64,000 nucleotides of DNA from Aphidius gifuensis (lineage: Eukaryota > Arthropoda > Insecta > Hymenoptera > Braconidae), in NCBI RefSeq assembly GCF_014905175.1, contig NC_057791.1, positions 19,038,177 to 19,102,176 on the forward strand, read 5' to 3'. The notes under the pieces are model-generated. The model ran no database searches and was not told the DNA's origin. It saw nothing but the letters and a program-made list of their open reading frames with translations. The position numbers were made by a program, and so were the translations under genes. Of the stretch, positions 12,081 to 24,500 are shown in pieces. Within the stretch, counting starts at the first letter, position 1. Each line of letters starts with the position of its first letter.

Positions 12081-13997
12081 GATGCTGTTTGCCACAACAC
12101 ACTTTGTATTATATTTAAATTATTGTTTATTTTGGTTTATTTAACAAATTATTTTTATTGGATATAATGCACTTTAATTGGGGTAGATTTTTTATTTTGA
12201 AAATAAGCGCATTGCAACTTTACTACGGTAGTTACCTGCGACACACACAGACACAAAATTGTCGAGTCAATATTTGAGTGGAATATCGATTCGCGAGAGA
12301 AAAATAATTTAGTTGATTCTTGACGGTGTGGTGCGCTGATGTCGATGATTATTTTTTTATTTTTTTTTTACTCCTTTCTCTCGCTCTCTTTTTATCACTC
12401 TCTCTTTCTCTCTCGTTTTTTATCTCAATTTTTATTGCTATTTTTTATTATTTTTTTCTGAGATAAGAATAATCGAGTTATTTCTTGCGCAGATTTTTTT
12501 TTTTCTATTAGAATAATGTAGAAGTATAAGAATATTGTTATTTGAATTTTTTTTTACTACAAAAAAATTGTTATTTCTAAATAAATTCAAATAAATTTTT
12601 TAAGCACATTTTTATATAATTAATTAAAATAAATTCCAGACATTTGAGTTTGTCAATTAATATTTACTCAAGGATAATTATAAACAATTTAATATTTTTA
12701 ATTTTAATGTTATTTTCAATTTTAGTTATTGTCTTAATTTTTTTTTTTTTGAATTTTAATATTTTTTCCCGCTAAAATAAAAGTCTACCATCTTTTTTTT
12801 GTTAATTGTTAATATTATTTGCATAACATTATTGTTAAAAAAAATTATATCATTAATAAAATTATTTTTTTTTAATTAAAATTATTATATATAAATTTAG
12901 TTAAATAATTTTGTTGATTTTTGTAAAGATATTTACATTTTGTCGTCGTCTTGCCGCCATTTTAATCATGGTGTCATGTCCGCCTTGGTGTTAATATCCT
13001 ACAGTTGGTCGCTTCGTGTTGCTCTATTTTATTGTATTTTTTAGTCATTATTTATACGTTAATTTATTTATAAAATTTACACAATCGATTGATAAATAAA
13101 TAGTGAATATAATTAAATATTAATTTTCATGAATTAATCATATTTTATGTCATGTTAGTGATTGACAAAAACAGTGAGTTCAGTATGCCATATCAGCCAC
13201 CTTGACTGTTATTTACGTGATGAAAAATTATCGTAATTAAGTAATTGTTGTAATTATATCAATTGTTTTTTATTCATTCAGTGTTGTTTTATTTTTTCTC
13301 TTTCAATTTTACAAGTTTTTGTGGTTATTATTTTTTATTTTAATAAATAAAGTCAGTGTGTTTATTTTTTGTGAGTGATGTGATTGATGTGAGCGATTTG
13401 TGTTTTGGAGATCAAGAAAAAAAATCTTTGCTGATGACAATCCTGATAAAAAATGACAAACAACTGCAGCTAAAAATCCTGTTGATCATTGACTTCTGCA
13501 AAAGGTAAGGTAAAAAATATCAATTGTCATTATTTTTACTTTTTGATTCATGATCAATACCGAGAAACTCAATTATATTCAAGGACCCAAATTGTTATTT
13601 GATCTCCAGTCTCAATGACAATTATTTTACATAATTAAAATGATTTTTTTAATTATATTTTGATAGCAATATCAACACATCGATGTTTAGATCAACATGT
13701 TTTGAATTTTAGTTGATTCCAGTGAACATTTCAACAGAGAGCGCCAGCTCTCGGTATCTGTTTCTCTCTTTTTTTATTTTTACTTCTCTCTTTCTCTTTT
13801 TTTTTAATAAAAAACACACGCTGCTGGTCTCTAGTCTTTTTGATTGCCGCTTTGCCAACATTACGTTGCATTACGTTTTGCAACGTTTTGTTGACTAAAA
13901 TTTTAATGATTACAAACGAAAATAGTATTAATAATTTGTGAATGGTGAACAACAAGTTTAAAATAAATTAACAACAAAATAAAATACTCTACTTGAG
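12081..13997. promoter_or_regulatory. Divergent promoter interval between calsyntenin and EFTUD2
   Basis: The two genes diverge from this 2-kb interval. The calsyntenin side has a CT-rich microsatellite-like patch (about 12365-12415). A GCCGCCATTTT box at about 12952-12962 resembles a Pho/YY1 site. A plus-strand donor, aaag|gtaagg at 13504/13505, follows a less AT-rich stretch and may end an alternative non-coding first exon. A second donor, gag|gtaagt at 13997/13998, pairs with a tactag acceptor at 14158, just before the EFTUD2 ATG, giving a 161-bp 5' UTR intron. Transcription starts are inferred, not seen. Confidence 0.5.
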
Positions 13998-14158
13998 GTA
14001 AGTTAATTCATTATATTAATATTAATAATAACAAATATTTACAGGTAAATTAAACTTAGGTTATGTTTGTTAAATAAAGTTTAAGTATTTGACATATTTT
14101 ATTATATAGTAATATAGTAATAAATAAATAATATTAAATTAATTTTATTTATTACTAG
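13998..14158 (+). other. Probable EFTUD2 5' UTR intron
   Basis: A consensus donor (gtaagt) follows acttgag, and the tattactag acceptor lies 14 bases before the ATG at 14173. Splicing would leave a short leader, ttaacattatcaca, in front of the start codon. This is inferred from splice signals alone. Confidence 0.5.
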
Positions 14159-14172
14159 TTAACATTATCACA

Positions 14173-17100
14173 ATGGACGCAGACCTTTATGATGAATTTG
14201 GTAATTATATTGGACCTGATCTAGCATCAGACAGTGAAGATGAAAATGAGTATGGAAATACCGGTGATGATGCTGAGGATCAAGACAGATCTGATGAAGA
14301 AATGGAAGAGGATAAAGATGAACAACGTGATAATAATGAACAACAATCAATGGCAGTTGTTCTTCATGAAGATAAACGTTATTATCCAAGTGCTCTTGAA
14401 GTTTATGGTCCCGATGTAAGATAATAAAATAAACAAGTAAATAAATATAATAACAGTTTAATTTTACAGCTAATAAATGTTACAGGTAGAGACTCTGGTA
14501 CAAGAAGAAGATACTGATCCATTGGATAAACCACTTGTAGAACCAACAAGAAAATTAAAATTTCAAATAAAACAAGAATTACCAGAAACAACATACAACA
14601 TGGAATTTCTTGCTGATATGATGGATGCACCACATTTAATACGTAATGTTGTATTACTTGGTCATTTACATCATGGTAAAACAACACTTGTTGATTGTCT
14701 TGTACGTCAAACACATCCATATGTTCACAGTCAAAATGATGAAAAACCTTTACGTTGGACTGATACTCTATTTACTGAACAACAACGTGGTGTATCAACA
14801 AAAGCAACACCAGTTACTTTACTGCTACAAGATGTCAAATCAAAATCATATTTATTAAATATATTTGATACACCTGGACATGTAAATTTTTCTGATGAAG
14901 CAACAGCAGCAATACGTTTATCAGATGGTGCAATACTTGTTGTTGATGCTGCTGAAGGTGTTATGTTAAATACTGAAAGACTTCTTAAACATGCCATACA
15001 AGAAAAACTAGCATTAACTGTATGTATTAATAAAATTGATCGTTTAATACTTGAGCTAAAACTACCACCACAAGATGCATATTATAAACTTCGTCATATT
15101 ATTGAAGAAGTTAATGCTCTTATTGCATTATATTCAGATGATGAAAATCCAAAATTTGTATCACCAGCACTTGGTAATGTTTGTTTTGCAAGCTCAGAAT
15201 ATAATGTTTGTTTTACATTAAAATCATTTGCTGCATTATATTCACGTGATCATCCATCATTAAATCCAACTGAATTTTCAAAAAGATTATGGGGTGATGT
15301 TTATTTTAATTCAAAAACAAGAAAATTCACTAAAAAACCACCACATAATACAGCACAAAGGAGTTTTATTGAATTTATATTAGAGCCAATATATAAAATA
15401 TTTGCACAAGTTGTTGGTGATGTTGATAGTACATTACCAGATGTATTGGATGAATTGGGTATACGTATGACAGCTGAAGAAATGAAAATGAATATAAGAC
15501 CATTATTACGTCTTGTTTGTACAAGATTTTTGGGTGATTTATGTGGTATTGTTGATATGTGTGTTGATCATATACCAAGTCCACAAACAAATGCAGCAAC
15601 TAAAGTACAACATGTTTATACTGGACCAATGGATTCATCAATTGCTCAAGATATGATAAATTGTGATCCAGATGGTAGACTTATGATTCATACATCAAAA
15701 ATGTATCCAACAGAGGATTGTTCATTATTTATGGTACTTGGACGTGTTATGTCTGGTACAATTGATGCTGGACAAAAAATACGTGTACTTGGTGAAGCAT
15801 ATACACGTGCTGATGAAGAAGATTCACGTGATTTAACTGTTGGTAGATTATGGATTAGTGAAGCAAGATATTCAGTAGAATTAACACGTGTACCAGCTGG
15901 TAATTGGGTATTAATTGAGGGTATTGATAGACATATTGTTAAAACAAGTACAATAACTGATGTTATTAATAATACAGATGATGATGAATTACATATATTT
16001 AGACCATTAAAATTTAATACACAAAGTGTTATTAAAATAGCTGTTGAACCAGTTAATCCATCTGAATTACCAAAAATGTTGGATGGTTTAAGAAAAGTTA
16101 ATAAAAGTTATCCATTATTAGGTACAAAAGTTGAAGAAAGTGGTGAACATGTTATACTTGGTACTGGTGAATTATATCTTGATTGTGCAATGCATGATTT
16201 ACGTAGAATGTATTCAGAAATTGATATTAAAGTTGCTGATCCAGTTGTTGCATTTGCTGAGACAGTTGTTGAAACAAGTTCATTAAAATGTTTTGCTGAA
16301 ACACCAAATAAACGTAATAAATTAACAATGATTGCTGAGCCACTTGAACGTGGTCTTGCTGAAGATATTGAAGCTGAAAATGTACGTATAACATGGAATA
16401 AAAAAAGACTTGGTGAATTTTTTCAAACAAAATATGATTGGGATTTATTAGCAGCACGTAGTATATGGGCATTTGGTCCAGATTCAACTGGACCAAATAT
16501 ACTTGTTGATGATACATTACCATCTGAAGTTGATAAAACATTATTAGGTAGTACTAAAGATGCAATTGTACATGGTTTTCAATGGGGTACACGTGAAGGA
16601 CCATTATGTGAAGAACCAATACGTAATGTTAAATTTAAAATACTTGATGCTGTTATTGCACAAGAACCATTACATCGTAGTAGTGGACAAATAATACCAA
16701 CAGCAAGACGTGTTGCATATTCAGCATTTTTAATGGCAACACCACGTTTAATGGAACCATATTTATTTGTTGAAGTACAAGCACCAGCTGATTGTGTATC
16801 TGCTGTTTATACTGTACTTGCTAAACGTCGTGGACATGTTACACAAGATGCACCAGTACCAGGTAGTCCATTGTATACTATTAAAGCATTTATACCAGCA
16901 ATTGATAGTTTTGGATTTGAAACTGATTTACGTACACATACACAAGGACAAGCTATTTGTTTATCTGTATTTCATCATTGGCAAATTGTACCTGGTGATC
17001 CACTTGATAAAACAATTACAATTAGACCACTTGAACCACAACCAGCAACACATTTAGCACGTGAATTTATGCTTAAAACAAGAAGAAGAAAAGGTTTATC

Positions 17101-17188
17101 TGAGGATGTATCAATTAATAAATTTTTCGATGATCCTATGTTGCTTGAATTGGCACGTCAAGATGTACTTCTTAATTACCAACTTTAA
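14173..17188 (+). CDS. EFTUD2: U5 snRNP 116-kDa GTPase, EFTUD2/Snu114 (two exons, complete)
   Basis: EFTUD2 is the elongation factor 2-like GTPase of the U5 snRNP that works with Prp8 and Brr2 in spliceosome activation and disassembly in the nucleus. Exons are 14173-14415 and 14486-17188, with a 70-bp phase-0 intron; the product is about 981 residues (human 972). The start MDADLYDEFGNYIGP matches the family. An acidic N-terminal region (about 19-60) and VVLHEDKRYYP follow. G-domain motifs are intact: GHLHHGKT (140-147), DTPGH (209-213) and NKID (263-266). The EF2-like domains end in FMLKTRRRKGLSEDVSINKF. The acceptor at 14485 is used, because the AG at 14469 would bring in an immediate in-frame TAA. 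The large single exon suggests intron loss. Identity is close to certain from end-to-end similarity. Confidence 0.98.
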
Positions 17189-18302
17189 GATTTTTTTATT
17201 TTTCATATAATTAATTTTTCAATGATTTAAATTAGCTGTATAAATTTGTGTATCTTTTTTCTTTTTCAACAAAAATATAAATGGAAAAAAAATTTCAATT
17301 TGTTTATTTTAAAAATTTTTATTTATTTATTCATTCATTTATTTGATAAAAAAAAAAAATATAATTTTTGAAATGACGGTTGCTAAAAATTAAACTGATT
17401 ATATGAATTTTTCTATGATTTCTGAGGATATTTTTTGTTGAAATACAAAATGATTAAATAATATAGTGTCGTAGGTTTATTTTTGTACAATTTTGTGGTC
17501 TAAAATTCACATCCTCTGGACATTGAGAGAAGAAAAAGAAGGAGGAGGCAAGGAGGCAAGTTCGTTAGCAAAAGACCCTGGCACTGAGAAAAAGAACCCT
17601 GTCATTATATGCGGCTATTCCAATCATTTTTTTTCTCATTCTCATTATTATTGTTATTTTATTATATATATATATTTATTTTTTTTATTATTTTTAATTT
17701 ATTTCTTTTTTTATCTTTTACAACCTACCTGATACCCAATTTTCAATGTCTCTTAGAGTCATCATCATATGCCGCTTTCAATTTATTGCTTAAATTTTTA
17801 AAAAATATATTTATAATTTTAAACAAACCAACAATATAATGATTTATTTTTAATCAACAACAAATAGCTTTTTCATAATTATTAAATTAAAATTAATAAT
17901 AAAAAAAATAAAAAAATGTTGATGTGTTTTTAAATAAACACTAAAATTATATTTTTTTCCCATGATGAAAAAAAAAAAAAAATGATGATGATAAACAAGG
18001 ACAAAACAAAAGTAATTATAATGGTATATAAAATTTTTTCATGTACATTTTATACATGTATATATTTCAAGGTAGAAAAACCGCAAACGGTCAATTGCCA
18101 AGAAGATTGTCCAGGTCTTAACTTCCACGAAAGAAAATAATAATAAAAAAAAAAAAAAATTGAAATATCCTTATTTTTGAAAGAAAGATGATGAGAATAA
18201 AGTACACAAGTATATAAATTTTATAATAGAATGTAGAAGGTTTTAAATTTTGTACTGTAAAATGGTGTAGGTGGTCTGTTATTTCACGTGGTCTCTTATA
18301 GC

Positions 18303-18343
18303 CATCATCGTCGTCTCCGTCTTCGTCGTCGTCGTCGTCGTCT
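18303..18343. repeat. TCG/CGT trinucleotide microsatellite
   Basis: An imperfect array of TCG triplets (catcatcgtcgtctccg, then uninterrupted cgt units). It is CpG-dense for this locus. The Arg-rich open frame across it is a product of the repeat. Confidence 0.8.
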
Positions 18344-19080
18344 CATATACCAAGTTGCAATCATTTTACTTAATGACGAAAAAGGTATAAATAATTTTTT
18401 TTATTATTATTTTTATCTTCTTCTATATAGTTGGGTTATTTCACTCATTTCTCGTCACCGATTATCCCTCTTTCCTCTTTATATATACATATACATATAT
18501 CTCGAAAAACGGCGTGAGACGACCTTTATTTCGTCCTCATCATTATCATCATCGTAATTGTCGTCATCTTTTTTGAATTCTGTAATTTACGCCCCGACCA
18601 AAACACAAAATTATCTTCTCAATTCAACAAAAATTTGCTTCCTTTTTTTTTAAATTATTAAAAAAAAAAACAAACAATAATAATAATAAATAAATAAAAT
18701 ATAAATAATAATATTCTTAGAAAATATTATTACAAAAAAAAAAACAATAGATTTTTTTTTTAAACTTAAAAATAATTGATCGGAAGTTGTACGTGCAGAC
18801 GGATGTGTAGTTTTTTTTTTTTTTTTTCATTATTATTTCTCTTTGGAGGGTAAATTTTAATAATCGGAAGGGAAAAAATAATTCAATCAGTGCCGCGTAT
18901 ATATAGTAGGTAGCTAAATAAAACTAAATAGCACATTTTTAGTTATAACCGAAATAAAACACCAAGGGTTTGTGTGTATATATGCGTATTGGTTTGTCGG
19001 CACTCTCTTTTTTAGTTTTTAATTTTTTTTTATATATTTTTTTCATCATTTATATTTTTCTTTTTTGCTTGACCGCTAAA

Positions 19081-19225
19081 AGCCGCTCTCTAGACCTAGA
19101 CAAACAATAAGATCGATGATGCACCATGCAAGAAAGATCTATTGTCCATTTACCATGTGGATCTGTTGGACCTGTTGCTTGTATTATGGGATTTTATGAT
19201 GGGGAAAAACTGTTGGTGGGCCCCA
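19081..19225. promoter_or_regulatory. Non-repetitive GC-elevated intergenic patch
   Basis: Roughly 145 bp of complex sequence with near-balanced base composition stands out from the surrounding T/A runs. It carries two similar segments, GATCTATTGTCC and GATCTGTTGGACC, about 22 bp apart. It could be a regulatory element of ds. There is no open frame with family similarity. Confidence 0.25.
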
Positions 19226-20168
19226 ATCGTGGTGTATATATACTATTTATGTTTTTTAGTCTTATTTTTTGGGGATGAAAAATACTACTTCACTCACGGC
19301 TCATAAGGGGGTAGAGCGGCACGAATTTTTTTTTTTTTTTTTTTTACTACATAGTATTGAAAAGTATATGGGAATATATTTTCGTTGTTATACACCTACA
19401 CCACGGGTAACTTTTTATATAATTTTTCTTTTCTCTTTTCTTCTTCGTCTTCTTTCACTTGAATGACAATTTTCTTTTTCTCCTCTCTTCTCTTATAACG
19501 TACGTGTAAATTTATTTTTTTTATTATTCTAAATTTAAAGGAAAAAAAATACTTTTTTTTTATAATAAAAAATATTTATTTATTTAAATTTATATTTAAA
19601 AAAAAACAACAATTTAAAATTTTTATTATATATTATATTTTTGGATATGAAATTCGATGCGACAAAGCCATTCGAGTCTATAGTATTACAACAAACTGAA
19701 AAAAAAAAATAAACATATTACATCTGAAGCTTTCTTGATGTTGAAGAGAGAAAATAAAATAAAAAACATTCAAGATGAGCACAAAGATAAAAAAAAAAAA
19801 AAAGGGTAAATAATAAGTTCACAGTTTCGGTGCCACATACCGCAAAGTCAATTTCCATCAGAGATTTTCAGGTTGAGAAGATGATGAAGAAGAGTAAGAG
19901 ATGAAGAAAAATGATGATGAAAAATAAAAAACATTACAAATAAATAAACAAAAAAAAAAAAAGATTGGTAAGTTGAACGCGTGTGTAGACGAGAAGCAAA
20001 GTTGCTCCGTTTGTGAATATAAGCTGGAATAGAAAGAGATGATGATGATGAATAAAAAAATAGTAAAAAAATAAAAAAAAAAAACATAAAATTGAATATA
20101 ATACCTAGATGCAATAGACTGAGATGCAAATAAAAAATAAAATCAAAAACAGCAGCAACCAGCAAAAG

Positions 20169-20225
20169 AGAAGAAGAAGAAGAAGAAGTAGTAGAAGAAG
20201 AAGAAGATGAAGAAGAAGAAAAAGA
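20169..20225. repeat. GAA/AGA microsatellite
   Basis: About 57 bp of GAA triplets with TAG and GAT interruptions. On the minus strand it produces a poly-Ser/Thr open frame (19848-20321) that is not a credible gene. Confidence 0.85.
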
Positions 20226-21118
20226 ATCAGCATCCCCAGGTATAAGAGTTGCCGCACATGCATATAGCAGGTATTGCGGGGGCCTTATACCCCCCACTTT
20301 ATCATATATTTTTTTCATCAAAGATGGCGGATCTACCAGAAGTAGAAAGAAAAAAAATCAACAAATATAATAAAGAGTAAAAGAGAAAGATTCACTATAC
20401 CTGGGTTAGATGGTTTCCCCCTCAATGAAATAAAAGTCAGGTGAGAGATGCTGAGAGTTTTTCAGGGACGAAAGTAAATGTAACAAACAAAGATGAAGAG
20501 AATAATAAAAATAAAGAAAAATAAAAAAAATACACACTACTAAAAGCGGGGCCTTATGAAGTAGTTTAAGAGGGGGAAGATATTGCTGGTTTTGCAGGTG
20601 CCGCCATGTCAGTTCAGTGCATGCCCAACTTTCAAACTGTGCGGTACAATAAGACAGATATTAAATATATATTTTTACATTATTTTTTAAGGATATTTAT
20701 TGTTGTTGTTGTTGTTTGTTTATTTATATTTTTGACAAGTTATTTAATTGAATGATTATCAGTACAATTAAATTATTTTTAGCCTGGATTATATATAATT
20801 TTTATTAAGCTAAAAATAACAAACAATATACACAAACACAAATCTTAAAAGATTCCTTTTTTTGTTTAAAAAATTTACTCATTTTTTTTTTGGAGTATTT
20901 TGGAGTATTTGGTTTAACAAGTGAAATAATATTTAAATTTGTTTATTATCAATGTGATATATTGTTTAATGATACATTATTCTGGATACACATATTAGTG
21001 TATATAGTTATTTTTAAAAATACATATAGTGTATGTGTGTTGTGTATGTGTGTGGCTGGATGGTTGCTGGAGCTGACCGGTTGACTCTTAAACTCCAATC
21101 CAGAAGTTGAGAGTTGTG

Positions 21119-21151
21119 TATATAAAGAGAGTGTGCATACCTGGTATGCCA
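21119..21151 (+). promoter_or_regulatory. Candidate dachsous core promoter (TATA plus initiator-like)
   Basis: TATATAAA at 21119-21126 is followed 30 bases downstream of its second T by CCAGTA, close to the insect TCAGT initiator, with the A at 21151. The perfect inverted repeat GCATAC-CTG-GTATGC (21135-21149) lies between them. A start here would give an unspliced 5' UTR of about 437 bases before the ds ATG. TATA-like strings are common in this DNA, so the spacing is the main support. Confidence 0.35.
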
Positions 21152-21394
21152 GTAATATATTTTTTATTTATTTTTTTATTTTTTCATTCTCATAAGTTTG
21201 TTTTTTATCATGTTAAAATAAATGAGATGATAAATATAAAATTATTATCATCATAAAAATATAAAAGTGAATTTGAATAATATATTTTTAAAATTGAAAA
21301 TTTAGTGAATTTTGTGTGATATAATAATCATCACACTAAAAGAAAGTCAAAAAATAATGTTTGTGTTTGTTTTTAAAAATACATATTTATACAG

Positions 21395-21422
21395 ATGATG
21401 ATGATGATGATGTTGATGATGA
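21395..21422. repeat. ATG/GAT trinucleotide microsatellite
   Basis: A short run of GAT triplets with one TTG interruption, in the presumed ds 5' leader and about 170 bases before the start codon. The leader therefore contains many upstream ATGs, which could lower initiation at the main start. It directly follows a tatacag, so a 5' UTR acceptor at 21394 is also possible. Confidence 0.6.
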
Positions 21423-21587
21423 GAATGAAAATGATGATTATAGCTAAAAGAGAAAGAGTCGAGAGTGAATTATTAAATAATGAAAAAAAAAAATTACAGT
21501 GATAATATATATAAAATTGGTTATTAGTTTATTTAAAAATTTAGAAAAACAAAATGCAAAGTGGTAGATAGTAGTAATTAATTGAAG

Positions 21588-24500
21588 ATGGAGGAGGAAA
21601 CAAGAAGAAGAAAAAGATCATCATTATCATTATTAAAAATTGGTGGTGATGGTGTTGGATATTTTTCAATATTATTTGTATTTTTAATTGGTATATTATC
21701 AGCAAATAGTAATGTAAAATCTGAAATAATAAAATATCTTGAAATATCAGAAAATACACCACCAGGTAGTAGAATTGGTTTTATTGATGCTGATAATCCA
21801 CCATATTTAATAGTACCAGTACCAGGTTCACCAGTAACAACTGATTTAACTGTTGATCCTGGTACAGGTGAAATACGTACAAAAGTACAATTAGATAGAG
21901 AAACAACACCATCATATAGTCTTGTTGCTTTAACACAAAATATTAGAATAGTCATTAAAATACTTGATGAAAATGATAATGCACCAATATTTCCAGTTGA
22001 TAATATTATTATTGAATATCCAGAAAATTCACCACGTGATTCAAAACGTGCATTACCACCAGCAAAAGATCCAGATCTTGGACAATATTCAACTCAAAAA
22101 TATGAAATAATAAATGGTAATAATGATAATTTATTTAAATTATCACAACATCGTGGTAGAGATGGTGTATTATATGTTGATTTACAAAATTCTGGACAAC
22201 TTGATCGTGAATTATGTTCATTTTATAAATTATTAATTGAAGCAAATGATGGTGGTATACCATCATTACGTTCACAATTAAATGTTACAATAATAATACA
22301 AGATGTCAATGATAATCCACCAGTATTTAATCAAACAAGATATACAGCAAGTATTGCAGAAAATGCAACAATTGGTACATCTGTATTACAAGTTAATGCA
22401 AGTGATGCTGATATTGGTATTAATGGTGATATTGAATATTCAATAAATCGTCGTCAAAGTGATCGTGATGAAATGTTTAAAATAAATACAAAAACTGGTA
22501 TGATTTATGTTAATAAACAACTTGATTTTGAAACAAAAGAAAATCATGAACTTGTTATTGTTGCACGTGATTTAGGTATACAACCATTAGAAACAAGTGT
22601 TTTTTTAACAGTATATGTACAAGATGTTAATGATAATCAACCAATGATTAATGTTATATTTTTAACTGATGATGCAACACCAAAAATAAGTGAATCAGCA
22701 CAACCTGGTGAATTTATAGCACGTATATCAATAAGTGATCCAGATTCACGTAATGAATATTCAAATGCAACTGTAACATTAAATGGTGGTGATGGTAATT
22801 TTGGTTTAGCAACACGTGATAATATAATATATCTTGTTGTTGTTGAACGTAAACTTGATCGTGAATATAAATCAATATATAATTTATCTGTTGAAGCAAC
22901 TGATACTGGTACACCACCATTACGTGCAATACGTACATTTAAATTAATAATAACTGATGTTAATGATAATTCACCAATATTTAATGAACAACAATATGTT
23001 GGACATATTTATGAAACATCAGAACCAGGTACTGAAGTAACACGTGTTAAAGCAACTGATTTAGATGATGATAATAATTCAATTATTAAATATTCATTAA
23101 AAAATACAACATCATCTGAATCATTTAATATTGATGAAAATAGTGGTATTATAACAACAAATAGTCATATTAATTGTGATAATGATCCAACACCAATACT
23201 TGTTGTTGTTGCAAGTGATATGGGTAAACCATCATTGAGTTCAAGTGCTATTGTTAAAATAACAATATATGATCTCAATGATAATGAGCCAATATTTGAT
23301 AAACCATTGTACAATGTTACTGTTGCTGAGGATTTACCAATTGGCCATTGCTTTCTCAAGGTATTTCTTTTTTTTTTTTTTTTCTTCATATATTTTTTGC
23401 CATATGCACATTCATTCTTGAATTTTTATTTATTTATACCTCCCTTTCTCATTAATACACATGTATAATTATTATAATTATATATTTTTCATTATCAAAT
23501 GTATTTTTTTTTTTTAATTTTATTTTTCAATATAAATGTTTATAATATTTTTTAATGATTTAAAGATGGGTTGTTTTTTATTTTTTAAAATTGATGGTTT
23601 TTTCTTTTATGCTGATGATGATGATGATGATGGAAAATATTCAGAAAATATATTTTTTTGATTACTGTGTTTATTATGAATGTATGTCTATGTTTTTTTT
23701 TTTTTTTTTATTTTTCGAAATTTAGAATTAGATTTATATATATATTTTGCGAGTGCCAACGCCCGCAGCAATTGTTGCCGTTTACGGTTGCGGTATTGCA
23801 AGTAAATTCTATCTTTCTCAAGCTCTCTCTGTACATTGAAATTTGAACAAGTAAAGTTGCTTACTTACAAACTTGCTTCCTTGCTCATTCTTGGTCCATC
23901 CTTCGTATATAATAATATACACACACACAGATATACACAAGAAGACAGACCAAGCAAGCATCAGGTAAAAGCTAAAATGCTCACAGCCTCCTTCGTGATA
24001 CAAACACACACTCATATATAAACTTGTATACATCATCTGGTGTCTTTTATCAACTCGTTGCTTTGTATAAACATTCCGTGTGCGATAGTAAATATTTTCT
24101 CATTCGTTCAACAGCCAAGCTCAAAATTGTATGTGTACCAGTTTTGTATCTTGTATATATATGCGTGATTTGTGTGTTAATATACATGCACATATGGCCA
24201 TATGATAGTAAAGATTCTTCAACCAGTTGGTGTGTGTATTGACTCGGGACCAACGTCAACTACTCAGATATACCTCAGGGCCAACATTGAATCGATTTGG
24301 GACACGCGAAATATGCCGGGGGTAGGCACATACTTGGACCAAACATTTGACACTTTTTTTTTTTTTTTCAACTTTATATTATTGTTTTGTTTTTATTATT
24401 AATTTTTTTATCCTTTTCTTTTACAATAAATTGACACTGGGGATGACTTGAAAATCTGGAACAAATATTTTTTTTTTTTTTAAATACCATATCAATGAAA

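Larger units (their letters stand above)
17189..21118. other. Intergenic region between EFTUD2 and dachsous
   Basis: This 3.9-kb stretch has no supported gene. It holds the EFTUD2 3' UTR and then AT-rich DNA with several simple repeats: TCG/CGT around 18303-18343 and AGA/GAAG at 20169-20225. Two patches are less AT-rich and non-repetitive: 19081-19225 and 20560-20650. The second contains GCCGCCATGTC after a tttgcag, but the frame it opens soon becomes low-complexity, so it is not called a gene. The first ATACCTGG motif of the ds locus lies at 20397-20404. Confidence 0.7.

Noticed and set aside
14403..17057. Open frames in other phases over EFTUD2
   Set aside because: Shadow frames of a 900-codon exon with strong codon bias; the EFTUD2 frame aligns end to end with the family.
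19848..20321. 157-residue minus-strand frame rich in Ser and Thr
   Set aside because: The body is a translation of a GAA microsatellite and flanking A runs; no family similarity.
20589..20640. Kozak-like GCCGCCATGTC as a gene start
   Set aside because: The frame becomes a hydrophobic low-complexity string after about 20 codons and matches no family.
23941..23971. CATCAG|GTAAAA as a recursive splice site
   Set aside because: No pyrimidine tract lies upstream and it is only 600 bp from the exon; the same weakness applies to 25105, 30553, 40051, 50134 and 54363.
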